A stretch of 64,000 nt of DNA from Prauserella alba (GTDB taxonomy: Bacteria > Actinomycetota > Actinomycetes > Mycobacteriales > Pseudonocardiaceae). Positions 52,882 to 62,683 of the stretch are shown in pieces. The position numbers and the translations under genes are program-made. The notes beneath the pieces are model-generated. The model was not told the DNA's origin. It saw nothing but the letters and a program-made list of their open reading frames with translations, and searched no databases. The stretch is taken from NCBI RefSeq assembly GCF_024171735.1, contig NZ_JAMTCH010000009.1:62001-126000 (forward strand), in the 5' to 3' direction. Position 1 is the stretch's first letter. Each line of letters starts with the position of its first letter.

Positions 52882-53242
52882 CGCGCGTGCACGATCCGCG
52901 CATGCGCTCCTCGGTCGGAACACCACTGCGGTCGCCGCGCGCACTCCGCAACCGGTGTCACTCACCTGCCGGTCAGACCCCCTCGGCCCTGGCCGGTGTC
53001 CGGGCACGGAGCCGTCGGACACCGGGTTCACGCACCCGAACCGACGAAGGTTGCCGAGTCGGCGCAGGACCCGACGAAAGTAGGGTGCGGCAAGCGGCGT
53101 CGACCCGGGACCCGCTGCCGGCGCGCTGTGGTGACCGAACAGCGGTGATCCGGCAGCGGTGATCACGGCAGCGGTGGCCGGACGGCGCCGGACGGCGGAG
53201 CGGGAGCGGACGTCGAACCGGTAGCGGTCCTCACGGACAGGA

Positions 53243-53300
53243 ACGCAGAACACGCGGTGCCGGGTGCCGAACATGCGGTGCCCGGTGCAGAACTCGGCGC
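53243..53300 (-). repeat. Repeat family B units downstream of tatB (minus strand)
   Basis: Read on the minus strand, units such as CACCGCATGTTCGGCACC and CACCGCGTGTTCTGCGTTC match family B. They lie about 115 bases after the tatB stop, and their orientation is that of tatB. Confidence 0.6.
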
Positions 53301-53414
53301 TGCCGGCGAACGTGTGCGGTCGGGACCCGCTGCAGCGCCCCGAGGCGGGTGACCGCCCCGGGCGCATGACCACGGGACCGGATGACCACGGGGTCGGTGG
53401 CTACGCGGGAGAGG

Positions 53415-53906
53415 TCAGGTGGCGTCCGGGTCGACCGGCGGCTTCTCACCCGACTTGAGCGGCTCCTGAGCGGGTTTCGCGGCGGGTGCCGTACCGGTTC
53501 CCGCGCCGCCGGCGCCGATACCGCCGACGCCGGCCCCGCCGGCATTGTCCTGCGTACCGCCTGCGTACGGCGTTGTCTGCGCCCCGTCGCCGCCGATGGG
53601 GCGGGTGCCGTTGAGGTTGTTCAGGCCCACCGGGTCGGGGTCGCCGTCGAACAGGTGCTGGGTCACGGCGCGCTTGGGGTCGAAGTTGCGCAGCCCGCGC
53701 AGATCTTCGATGGGTTTGCGGAACTCCTCGTACTCGGGCCCCATCTCGTCCCTGAGCTGCTGCCGCGCACCGGTGGCGAAGTCGCGGACCTTGCGCATGG
53801 ACCGGCCCATCCAGGCCGCCGCCTCGGGCAGCCGCTCGGGGCCCAGGATGAACAGGGCAGCCACGAGCAGCACGAGGATCTCGGACCAGCCAACGCTCTC
53901 GAACAC
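53415..53906 (-). CDS. tatB: Sec-independent protein translocase subunit TatB
   Basis: This 163-residue protein has the TatB layout: a single N-terminal membrane helix ([23 protein letters not shown], where the Glu-rich entry and the FGP-like hinge are typical) and an amphipathic helix to about residue 60. A Gly/Pro/Ala-rich tail follows. With TatA and TatC it exports folded proteins. GTG 53906 has GGAGG seven bases upstream. It lies 45 bp after htrA on the same strand, as Rv1224 does in the sigE region of mycobacteria. Confidence 0.92.
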   Translation of the reverse strand: MFESVGWSEILVLLVAALFILGPERLPEAAAWMGRSMRKVRDFATGARQQLRDEMGPEYEEFRKPIEDLRGLRNFDPKRAVTQHLFDGDPDPVGLNNLNGTRPIGGDGAQTTPYAGGTQDNAGGAGVGGIGAGGAGTGTAPAAKPAQEPLKSGEKPPVDPDAT

Positions 53907-53951
53907 CCGGACACCTCCGCCTTCCTCGGCCGCCCCGCCCAGCCTACAAGG

Positions 53952-55517
53952 TCAGTCTGAACCCAGGGTGACATCGACGGTAAGTGCTCGGCCGCCACGC
54001 ACGAGCCGCACCGGCACCGTGTCACCGACCTCGTGTTCGCGAACGGCGACGGTGAGTTCGGCTGCGTTGCGCACCTGCCGCTGGCCGACCTTGGTGATCA
54101 CGTCGCCCTCCTTGATGCCCGCCTTCGCCGCCGGGCCCTGGCCACGCACGTTCTGCACCTGGGCGCCCTCGGAGCTGCCGGCCGACACCGATGCGGCGTT
54201 GACGCCGATGTCGGCGTGCTGCACCTTGCCGTCCCTGATCAGGTCGTCGGCGATGCGCATGGCCTGGTCGACGGGGATGGCGAAGCCGAGGCCGATGCTG
54301 CCGCCCTCACCTTCGCCCACGGTGCGGATCATCGAGTTGACGCCCACGAGTGCGCCGCGGGAGTCGACGAGCGCGCCACCCGAGTTACCCGGGTTGATCG
54401 CGGCGTCGGTCTGGATGGCGTCGTAGGTGACGTTGGCGTCGCCGTTCTGACCGGGAGCGGTGACGGGCCGGTCGACCGCGCTGACGATGCCCTCGGTGAC
54501 GGTGTTCTCCAGGCCGAACGGCGATCCGACGGCCACGACGCTGTCGCCGGGGGCGAGGTCGGACGACTTGCCGACCTCGATGACGACGGGATTGGACACG
54601 TTCACCTTGATGACGGCGAGGTCGGTCTTCGGGTCCGTGCCGACGACCTCGGCACTCGCCCTGGTGCCGTCGGTGAACACCGCGGTGATGTCGGCGTCGT
54701 CGGAGTCGCTGGCCTGCGCGACGACGTGGTGGTTGGTGAGTACGTAACCGTCGGAGTCGATCATCACGCCCGAGCCGACACCGCCGTTCTGGCCGGAGGT
54801 GACCTCCAGGGACACGACGGCGGGCGCCACGCGCTGCGCGATACCGGCGATCGACCCGGCGGGGCGTTCCTTCGCGGCTTCGGCCTCGGCGACGTTGAGT
54901 TCGCCGGTGAGTTCGTCGCCGGTGCTGGCCACGCCCCAGCCGACGAGCCCGCCCGCGGCGCCGATCAGCAGGGCGACCACGGCCAGCATCGCCAGCGCAA
55001 CGGGCTTGACACGCCTGCCGAACAGCAACTCGGGCAGGCTCAGCTGTGCGCCCTGGGGTTTGGCGGTGTCGTCGGCGGTGTCGTCACCGGTGACGGCGGG
55101 CCTGCCGAGGACGGCCGGCGCGCCCGGGTCCCGCCAGGGGTCCTCCTCCGACGCCCACAGCGGGTCGTCGTCCTCACCGCCCGCAGGGGTTGCCGTGCCT
55201 GCGGTGCTGTCGCTGCCGTCGGGACGCTGCAGCACGACGTCGCGGGTTCCCGGAGGACGGCCGAACGCCTGGGCCAGCGATTCGGGGGTCGGCGGTGCGA
55301 GCACGGGGCCGGTTCCGTTGCCTGCCGCGTTGCCGTTGCCCGTGGCCGATCCGGGGCGGGACAGCTCGTCGAAGGAGCCGTCCACGCCGCGCGGCCTGCC
55401 GAACGCCGAGGCGGCCGCCGGGTCCACGGACGGGCGCGCGAGCGGACGCGGACGGAGCCGTCGCTCGTCGTCCTCGTGGGACGGGCCCTCGTGGGACGGG
55501 TTCGGTGGCTGGCTCAT
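53952..55517 (-). CDS. htrA: HtrA-like membrane-anchored serine protease
   Basis: This 521-residue protease has a Pro/Gly/Asp-rich cytoplasmic N-terminus of about 170 residues and one membrane helix near residue 180 (VALAMLAVVALLIGAAGGLVGWG). An extracellular trypsin-like domain carries the triad His in LTNHHVV, Asp in KTDLAVIK and Ser in NPGNSGGAL. A C-terminal PDZ domain (residues 430-521, GPAAKAGIKEGDVITKVGQRQV) ends it. It degrades misfolded envelope proteins. Position next to the RseA/SigE pair matches Rv1223, and SigE control is likely by analogy. Confidence 0.94.
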   Translation of the reverse strand: MSQPPNPSHEGPSHEDDERRLRPRPLARPSVDPAAASAFGRPRGVDGSFDELSRPGSATGNGNAAGNGTGPVLAPPTPESLAQAFGRPPGTRDVVLQRPDGSDSTAGTATPAGGEDDDPLWASEEDPWRDPGAPAVLGRPAVTGDDTADDTAKPQGAQLSLPELLFGRRVKPVALAMLAVVALLIGAAGGLVGWGVASTGDELTGELNVAEAEAAKERPAGSIAGIAQRVAPAVVSLEVTSGQNGGVGSGVMIDSDGYVLTNHHVVAQASDSDDADITAVFTDGTRASAEVVGTDPKTDLAVIKVNVSNPVVIEVGKSSDLAPGDSVVAVGSPFGLENTVTEGIVSAVDRPVTAPGQNGDANVTYDAIQTDAAINPGNSGGALVDSRGALVGVNSMIRTVGEGEGGSIGLGFAIPVDQAMRIADDLIRDGKVQHADIGVNAASVSAGSSEGAQVQNVRGQGPAAKAGIKEGDVITKVGQRQVRNAAELTVAVREHEVGDTVPVRLVRGGRALTVDVTLGSD

Positions 55518-55695
55518 CTTCCCCCGGCATCCGGTTCGTCGCGTGCTCGTGCCCCGCAGGAGAGTACGCGTGCGTGCCCACGCTGTACCCACACACCATG
55601 CGGCACCTCGACATGATCCTGCCGCGGGCCCGGTGAAATGGCTGTGGGCCCCTCGCCACCGGCCGGTCACGGCGGGCGACCGGCTGGGGCGACGG

Positions 55696-56562
55696 TCAGC
55701 GCCCGCTGGAGACCGGGGTGAGGGCCGGTGCGACCGCGCGGGACGGCGCGGGCGATGCACCCGTGGCCGCGGTGTTCGAAGCCGCGGGGTTCGAAGCCGC
55801 GGGGTGCGGGGTGGTGTGCTGGGCCGACGTGGTGCCTGCCGGTGCGCTGCCGGCTGCGGTGGTCCGCGGCGCCGGGTCACCGGCCCGCGGCGCAGCCGCC
55901 GGTGTCGACGTCGACGCGGCTGAGCCCGACGACGCAGGCGAACCGTCCCCGCCGAACTGCGCACGCAGCACGTTGGTGTTCGCCCCGCCCCCGCCGGGAC
56001 GGGGACGCTCCGAGTCGGCGGACGTGCCGCCGGTCGTCGTCACGAGCGCGAGCGCACTGAGCACGAGCCCCGACACGACGACTCCCGCCCCCTGGGCGGC
56101 ACGGCGTCGGCCGCCGCCGGATCCGCCGCCGAGCACGGCGTCGGACCGACCCAGCGGTGTCGAGCCGCCGAGCGGCGTCGAACCGCCGAGGGGCTCCGCG
56201 CTGCCGGTGGAACGCCTGCGCAGGCCCGCCACCCGCTCGGGCCGCTGCACGGCGACGAGTTGGCCGTCCTCGGTGACCGCGAGGTTGTCCGGTGTCTCGT
56301 CGAGTTCGGTGTCCTGGGGGATCGACCGCAGACTGGCCAGGAAGCCCGCCGACATCGACGGCTCGCCGGCATCCCGCACGGCCGACCGCACCTGGCGCTG
56401 GGCCTCGACGTCCGCTGCGCACCACGGGCAGTGCGCGAGGTGTTCGGCGGCGCGTTCGGTCGCGCCCGTCGAGAGTTCGTTGTCGACGAACGCCACGACC
56501 GCGTCCGGCAGCAGATGCGACTCGGGAAGGCCGAACCCGCCGGACCCGTGGTGACGGCTCAT
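55696..56562 (-). CDS. rseA: Anti-sigma factor RseA-like (zinc ZAS type)
   Basis: This 288-residue protein has an N-terminal zinc anti-sigma domain (EHLAHCPWC near residue 40: Hx3CxxC) that would hold SigE. One membrane segment lies near residue 165 ([18 protein letters not shown]), and the long exported tail is Ala/Ser/Thr/Pro-rich. The tail contains small repeats ([15 protein letters not shown]). Release of SigE on envelope stress or redox change is the known role of RseA (Rv1222) in mycobacteria. Its ATG overlaps the sigE stop by 4 bp. Confidence 0.88.
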   Translation of the reverse strand: MSRHHGSGGFGLPESHLLPDAVVAFVDNELSTGATERAAEHLAHCPWCAADVEAQRQVRSAVRDAGEPSMSAGFLASLRSIPQDTELDETPDNLAVTEDGQLVAVQRPERVAGLRRRSTGSAEPLGGSTPLGGSTPLGRSDAVLGGGSGGGRRRAAQGAGVVVSGLVLSALALVTTTGGTSADSERPRPGGGGANTNVLRAQFGGDGSPASSGSAASTSTPAAAPRAGDPAPRTTAAGSAPAGTTSAQHTTPHPAASNPAASNTAATGASPAPSRAVAPALTPVSSGR

Positions 56563-57365
56563 CCCAGCGCCTCCCGCTCACGTGTTGCTGCCGCGTGCTC
56601 GAGCGACGCCTTCAGCGCCTGCCGGCCGCGGTGGATCCTGCTGCGCACGGTCCCGAGCTTAACGCCGAGGGTCGCGCCGATCTCCTCGTACGAGAGTCCT
56701 TCGACGTCGCACAGCACGACGGCGGCGCGGAACTCCGGCGGCAGCTCGGCCAGCGCGGTCTGCAGATCGGGGTCGAGGTGTGTTTCGGAGAAGACCTGTT
56801 CCGGGCTCGGGTCGTCACCGACGATGCGGTCGGTGTCCTCGGGCAGGCCCTCCATGCGCACGCGCGAACGGCGGCGGGCCATGTCGAGGAACAGGTTGGT
56901 CGTGATGCGGTGCAGCCAGCCTTCGAACGTGCCCGGCTTGTACGACGCGAGGGAGCGGAACACGCGGATGAAGGTCTCCTGCGTGAGGTCCTCGGCGTCG
57001 TGGGCGTTGCCGGACAGCCGGTACGCCAGCCGGTAGACGCGGTCGGCGTGCTCGCGGACGACCTCGTCCCACGTCGGCGGGGTCCACGTCGCGGCGACGT
57101 CACCGGGCGACGCGGTGTCACCGGGCGGCGCCGTGTCCCCGGGCGACGCGGTGTCTCCGGGCGACGGGGACGATCCGGGCGAAGCGGTGGATCCGGGCGC
57201 GCTGGACGCCGGCGTCACACTCGCCGTCCCGGCCACGTCCAGGACGGCACCCGCGGACGCGGTGTCACCGCCCACCCGCTCGGCGACAGCCGTGCTGGAC
57301 CGCTCCTGTGTGGGCTGCTGCGTGGGTCGCGTCGTGCTGCTCTGCGACAGCTGAGGCACCTCCAT
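56559..57365 (-). CDS. sigE: ECF sigma factor SigE
   Basis: This 268-residue ECF sigma factor has region 2 near residues 100-160 ([40 protein letters not shown]) and region 4 near 210-260 ([38 protein letters not shown], each segment separate). The first 95 residues are an unusual extension with SPGDTA-type six-residue repeats from about residue 62. ATG 57365 is used; M. tuberculosis SigE also has alternative starts. SigE drives the envelope-stress response, including htrA in mycobacteria. Confidence 0.92.
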   Translation of the reverse strand: MEVPQLSQSSTTRPTQQPTQERSSTAVAERVGGDTASAGAVLDVAGTASVTPASSAPGSTASPGSSPSPGDTASPGDTAPPGDTASPGDVAATWTPPTWDEVVREHADRVYRLAYRLSGNAHDAEDLTQETFIRVFRSLASYKPGTFEGWLHRITTNLFLDMARRRSRVRMEGLPEDTDRIVGDDPSPEQVFSETHLDPDLQTALAELPPEFRAAVVLCDVEGLSYEEIGATLGVKLGTVRSRIHRGRQALKASLEHAAATREREALG

Positions 57366-57683
57366 CGGCCTGATCCCCTTCGTTAGCCGTTCAACGTCCG
57401 GCGTGGTCCACATGTTCCCGCCGGACCCGTGTTCCCCTCGTGAGCCCGATGCCCCTCGTGGCCGGATGCCCTTCGTGCGCCGGGACTCCGAGGGTCACCC
57501 GGCTGCGCCGGGCGGGCCGGTCGTGGCCACCACGTCCTGTGGATGAGACGTAGTCTTGCCGGTTTCCTTACGGATTCGATGAGGTGCGGCTGAGAATGGC
57601 CTGAGAACCTGCGGGCCGCCGTGGCGGGCGGGGTGGCGCCGTGGTGGTCCGGCCTGCTCAGGGCACGCGCTAACCTTTCGCGC
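57366..57683. other. sigE / O-methyltransferase divergent intergenic region
   Basis: These 318 bp contain the divergent promoters. The notable element is a direct repeat CTGAGAA at 57590-57596 and 57601-57607. Near 57415-57470 there are CCTCGTG/CCTTCGTG repeats within GC-rich sequence. No gene is visible. The O-methyltransferase GTG is close to a probable start site (TAACCTTTCGCGC), perhaps leaderless. Confidence 0.5.
57590..57607 (-). promoter_or_regulatory. MprA-like direct repeat upstream of sigE
   Basis: On the minus strand the sequence reads TTCTCAGG-CCA-TTCTCAGC, two 8-base direct repeats 11 bases apart, about 225-240 bases before the sigE start. This pattern resembles the loosely defined box of the response regulator MprA, which activates sigE in mycobacteria. 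That a matching regulator exists here is inference. Confidence 0.5.
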
Positions 57684-58349
57684 GTGACCTCGGAGACCGA
57701 TCCCACTGCGGCGCTCGCCGACGCCGTCAGCGGGTTCGTCGACGGCTTCGCCGCCGAAGACGACACGATCGGCCGAGCTCGCGAACGCGCCCGCGAGCTC
57801 GGCTGCCCCGCGGTGTCGCCGGCCACGGGCGCCGCGCTCGCACTGCTGGCCACGACGGTGCAGGCCAGGTCGGTCGTCGAGATCGGGACCGGCGCCGGGG
57901 TCAGCGGGCTGCACCTGCTCCGTGCCATGACGCCCGACGGGGTCCTGACGACCATCGACTGGGAACCGGAGTTCCACCGGGCCGCGCGCCGCGTTTTCAC
58001 CTCCGCGGGATACCCCTCCGGCAGGGTGCGCACGATCACGGGCCGGGCACTCGACGTGCTGTCGCGGCTCACCTCCGGCGGCTACGACCTCGTGTTCGCC
58101 GACGCCACGCTCGCCGAGTACCCCGGGTACTTCGACCAGGGCGTGCAGCTGCTGCGGCCCGGCGGGGTGATCGTGCTCCACAACGTGCTCGCCGACGTGC
58201 ACATCGGGGACCACGGCAGGCGCAACCCGGACCTGCTCGCGCTCCGCGACGTCGCCAGGACGATGCGCGACGACGACCGTCTCCGCCCCGCCGTGCTGCC
58301 CCTCGGCGGCGGCCTGCTCGCGGCCGCCGTCGTCGGCCCCGCGGCGTGA
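57684..58349 (+). CDS. O-methyltransferase, SAM-dependent (Rv1220c family)
   Basis: This 221-residue protein has a class I methyltransferase fold of the caffeoyl-CoA O-methyltransferase type. Motif I is VVEIGTGAGVSGLHLL near residue 60, and TTIDWEPEFHRAARR carries the SAM-ribose acid near 88. YDLVFADATLAEYPGYFDQ is near 130, with the metal-binding equivalent in VIVLHNVLADV near 160. Acceptor unknown. GTG 57684 matches the mycobacterial length. Divergent from sigE as in M. tuberculosis. Confidence 0.9.
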   Translation: MTSETDPTAALADAVSGFVDGFAAEDDTIGRARERARELGCPAVSPATGAALALLATTVQARSVVEIGTGAGVSGLHLLRAMTPDGVLTTIDWEPEFHRAARRVFTSAGYPSGRVRTITGRALDVLSRLTSGGYDLVFADATLAEYPGYFDQGVQLLRPGGVIVLHNVLADVHIGDHGRRNPDLLALRDVARTMRDDDRLRPAVLPLGGGLLAAAVVGPAA

Positions 58350-58369
58350 CACCGGCCGATCCGCCACGT

Positions 58370-58408
58370 GCCCCCCAGGGCACCTTGGTGGCGTTCAACG
58401 CAGCCACG
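58370..58408. repeat. Repeat family A, single arm overlapping a stop codon
   Basis: A copy beginning GCCCCCCAGGGCACC and running into TTCAACGCAGCCACG fits family A. It covers the stop codon of the MFS gene (TCA at 58395-58397 on the plus strand). The usual terminal CGAATCTTCCCC of the family appears about 50 bp later, at 58458-58469, inside the coding region. An old insertion may have reshaped the gene end. Confidence 0.6.
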
Positions 58409-59681
58409 CGCCAGCGTGTCCGTGAGGTGCGGTGGCCGGGCCGGCGGACGGGAGCCCCGAATCTTCCCCTCGCGCCGTGCCGAATCGGCGGGCGGACAGG
58501 ATCGCGAGGATCCCGATCGTGAGCGCGCCCGCGACCGCCGCGACGAGCCCGCCCCACCCGGCGTGGCCGTACAGGACCGCGCCTGCCGCTCCCCCGACGC
58601 TGCTGCCGAGGTAGTAGCAGGCGTTGTAGAGCCCGCCCGCCTGCCCGCGTCCCGCGGCGGGCGCTTCGGCGGCCGCCCACCCGCTGGCGACCGAGTGCGC
58701 GGTGAAGAAGCCGAGCGTGAGCACGACGAAGCCGGCCGCGACCAGCGGCACCGAGTCCGGCAGTGTCAGCGCCGCACCGGCGATCGTGAGGATCAGGCCT
58801 GCGCACGCGGTCGCCACCCGCCCGAACCGCGCGACGAGCCGTCCCGCGCGGCTCGAGGCGACCGCACCGCCCGCGTAGGCCAGGAACACCAACGAGGCGG
58901 TGGCGGGATGCAGGCCGAGGTCGCCGGTGAGACGGAACCCGGCGACGTTGTACAGCGCGACGAACGAGCCCATCGCGACCAAGGCGACGACGTACTGGGC
59001 GAGCAGCACGCGGTCCGATGCGGCGGCGAGGAGTCCGCGGCCGACGTCGGCGAGTCTCGGCCGCGTGGCGGGCCTGGCCAGTCCGGGCAGGGTGGTCGCG
59101 GTGATCAGCGCGCACACCAGGCCGATTCCGCCGACGACGGCGAGCGCGCCGTGCCAGCCGAGTGCGTCCGTGGTGAACCCGACGCTGAGCCGTCCGGACA
59201 ACCCGCCGAGCGTGTTGCCCGCGACCATCGCGCCGACGGCCCCCGCCACGCCGGCGGCGCCGAGGCGTTCGGCCAGATAGGCCGCCGCGACGCCGGGGAA
59301 ACCCGCGATGGCCACACCCTGCAGCACGCGCATCACCAGCAGTGCGTCGAACGTCGGCGCGAGCGGCAGCAACAGCCCGAGGACCGCCGAGACCAGCACC
59401 GACGCGACGATCACGGGTTTGCGGCCGACGATCTCCGACAGCGCGGCGAGCGGCAGCACGGCGACGGCCAGCGCACCGGTCGCCACGCTGATCGCCAGTG
59501 ACGCGCGGCCGGGGTCGAGCGCGTACTGCTCGGCGAGTTGCGGCAACAGTGGCTGCGGCGCGTAGAGCAGGGCGAACGAGCACAGCCCCGCCGCGGTCAC
59601 CGCCAGGGTCACCCTGCGGACGGGGACCGCGGTGGCGGGGACCGCCGGGCCGGACTCCGGTGCGGACGTTCGAACGGACAT
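58395..59681 (-). CDS. MFS transporter (YnfM/DHA1-like)
   Basis: This 428-residue protein has 12 hydrophobic segments with the MFS motif A near residue 75 (ALSEIVGRKPVIV). It resembles YnfM-type drug or metabolite exporters (VLQGVAIAGFPGVAAAYLAER near 125). ATG 59681 is the family-like start. The last 25 residues (ARGEDSGLPSAG onward) look unrelated and coincide with a repeat A remnant. It is divergent from a LysR gene that likely controls it. Confidence 0.9.
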   Translation of the reverse strand: MSVRTSAPESGPAVPATAVPVRRVTLAVTAAGLCSFALLYAPQPLLPQLAEQYALDPGRASLAISVATGALAVAVLPLAALSEIVGRKPVIVASVLVSAVLGLLLPLAPTFDALLVMRVLQGVAIAGFPGVAAAYLAERLGAAGVAGAVGAMVAGNTLGGLSGRLSVGFTTDALGWHGALAVVGGIGLVCALITATTLPGLARPATRPRLADVGRGLLAAASDRVLLAQYVVALVAMGSFVALYNVAGFRLTGDLGLHPATASLVFLAYAGGAVASSRAGRLVARFGRVATACAGLILTIAGAALTLPDSVPLVAAGFVVLTLGFFTAHSVASGWAAAEAPAAGRGQAGGLYNACYYLGSSVGGAAGAVLYGHAGWGGLVAAVAGALTIGILAILSARRFGTARGEDSGLPSAGPATAPHGHAGAWLR

Positions 59682-59696
59682 GGTTTCCGACGCTAA

Positions 59697-59714
59697 GTAT
59701 CGGCCGAACCATAC
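59697..59714. promoter_or_regulatory. LysR-type operator candidate
   Basis: GTAT-n10-ATAC is an inverted repeat of the T-n11-A class used by LysR proteins. It lies 16 bases upstream of the MFS start and about 33 bases upstream of the lysR start. Confidence 0.5.
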
Positions 59715-59746
59715 GTCCAATGCAGAAATACGCCATAATCGATGCT

Positions 59747-60703
59747 GTGGTGCATGAATCCGAGGATGCGCGGGTCACGGCGGAGCTGGCGCCGCACGTG
59801 GCACTGCTGCGGGTGCTGAAGGTCACGGGGAACCTCACCCGTGCCGCCGCCGAACTGGGCGTGCCCCAGCCGACGGCGAGCAGGCGGCTCGCGGCACTGA
59901 CCGGTCTGCTGGGTACACCGGTGACCGAACCGGACGGCCGCGGCATCCGCCTCACCCGCGCGGGCGCGCTGCTCGCCGACGCCGCCGACCGGGCTGCGGC
60001 CGAACTGACCCACGGCGTGCGCAGACTGCGCGAGGAGGTCGACCCGGAACGCGGGCACATCGTGCTCGGCTTTCTGCACCTGCTCGGCCGTTCCCTCGTC
60101 CCAGGGCTGGTGAGCGAGTTCCGCCGGATCCGGCCGCACACCCGCTTCACCCTGGTCCAGGGTTCCCGCCAGGACATCGTCGACAGGCTCGGGTCAGGCG
60201 AACTCGACCTCGCGCTCGTCGCACCACCCGCCGACGGCCCCGGCCTCGACGCGCTGCCGCTGACCGAGCAGGAACTGTTCGTCGCCCTGCCGCAGGGGCA
60301 CCGGCTCGCCGGCAGGGCACACGTGCGCCTCGACGATCTCGCCGACGAGGTGTTCGTGATGCTCGAGCACGGCTACGGCCTCCGGCAGATCACCGACGAC
60401 CTGTGTGCGCAGGCGGGATTCGAACCCGTCGTCGCATTCGAAGGGCAGGAATCGGAAACCGTGCGCGGGCTCGTCGCCTCCGGACTCGGTGTGACGCTGC
60501 TGCCGAAGTTCGAACCGGGCACCCCGGCCGGGGTCGTCGAGATGCCACTGCGACCGCGGGTGACCAGGACCGTCGGGCTCTCCTGGCACGGTGACCGGCC
60601 GCTGCCGCCGGTCGTGGCTGCGTTCCGCGACCACGTGCGCGGCCGCGCGCCCCTGCCGCCGGCCTCCGCTCGCGAGACGGACCGGGGCTCGGCGCAGCGG
60701 TAG
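59747..60703 (+). CDS. LysR family transcriptional regulator
   Basis: This regulator of about 318 residues has an N-terminal winged helix (VLKVTGNLTRAAAELGVPQPTASRRLAAL split across residues 20-50) and a substrate-binding domain (GHIVLGFLHLLGRSLVPGL onward). GTG 59747, or 59750, is preferred over ATG 59720 because a CATAAT -10 box sits seven bases upstream, which points to a leaderless transcript. Divergent from an MFS transporter gene, which is the likely target. Confidence 0.88.
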   Translation: MVHESEDARVTAELAPHVALLRVLKVTGNLTRAAAELGVPQPTASRRLAALTGLLGTPVTEPDGRGIRLTRAGALLADAADRAAAELTHGVRRLREEVDPERGHIVLGFLHLLGRSLVPGLVSEFRRIRPHTRFTLVQGSRQDIVDRLGSGELDLALVAPPADGPGLDALPLTEQELFVALPQGHRLAGRAHVRLDDLADEVFVMLEHGYGLRQITDDLCAQAGFEPVVAFEGQESETVRGLVASGLGVTLLPKFEPGTPAGVVEMPLRPRVTRTVGLSWHGDRPLPPVVAAFRDHVRGRAPLPPASARETDRGSAQR

Positions 60704-60722
60704 GAATGCCTCGGTAGGGAGC

Positions 60723-62231
<1,509 letters not shown>

Positions 62232-62259
62232 GTGAGACCCTCCAGGCACAAGAAGATCA

Positions 62260-62290
62260 GCCGGTCGGGCTCGGCAACCGCCCGACCGGC
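62260..62290 (-). terminator. Terminator hairpin between DUF3117 and pepA
   Basis: A perfect 11-bp stem GCCGGTCGGGC/GCCCGACCGGC encloses a 9-base loop. It lies 25 bases after the DUF3117 stop and 29 bases before the pepA ATG on the same strand. It is either a terminator or a pepA leader structure. Confidence 0.75.
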
Positions 62291-62315
62291 AGTGGGGACT
62301 ACGGACAGCGACGGA

Positions 62316-62483
62316 CTAGCTCGTGGCCTCCTGAAGGGCCGCGCCGAGGTCCTTGGCCTCCTCGGCCGTCAACTCGACGACGAGGCGCCCGCCGCCTTCC
62401 AGCGGTACACGCATCACGAGGCCCCGTCCCTCCTTAGCAACCTCGAGGGGACCATCTCCGGTCCGGGGCTTCATGGCCGCCAT
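62316..62483 (-). CDS. DUF3117 protein (Rv1211 family, 55 aa)
   Basis: This 55-residue protein, too short for most gene scans, matches the conserved actinobacterial DUF3117 family. It opens MAAMKPRTGDGPLEVAKE, continues GRGLVMRVPLEGGGRLVVEL and ends LGAALQEATS. ATG 62483 follows GGAGGGAG. The family is a tiny beta-rich protein of unknown function, next to tag in M. tuberculosis and close to it here. Codon usage is like its neighbours. Confidence 0.92.
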   Translation of the reverse strand: MAAMKPRTGDGPLEVAKEGRGLVMRVPLEGGGRLVVELTAEEAKDLGAALQEATS

Positions 62484-62683
62484 AGCGTGCTCCCTCCATC
62501 TTCAGCCAGCACCCGGCTCGCGTTCGCGTCATGCGCCGGGTCAAGCACCTCACCCACCATTGTCCCCCATCGGCCGTTGGCGGCGAACGCCGGACCGATC
62601 TTAGCGCCGGAGCATAGGCGCTGGTATGCGCTTCACAGGACTGACAGACTCGCGGCCGAGACAACGATTCGGAGGGCTTTCCC

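Larger units (their letters stand above)
52608..53414. other. 807-bp non-coding region between mrp and tatB
   Basis: No frame here has family similarity or a credible ribosome site. The stretch holds repeat family B units at both ends in opposite directions, a 14-bp x 4 microsatellite, and a perfect 14-bp-stem hairpin. It also has short CAGCGGTGATC-type repeats near 53135-53175. It separates convergent mrp and tatB. Confidence 0.6.
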
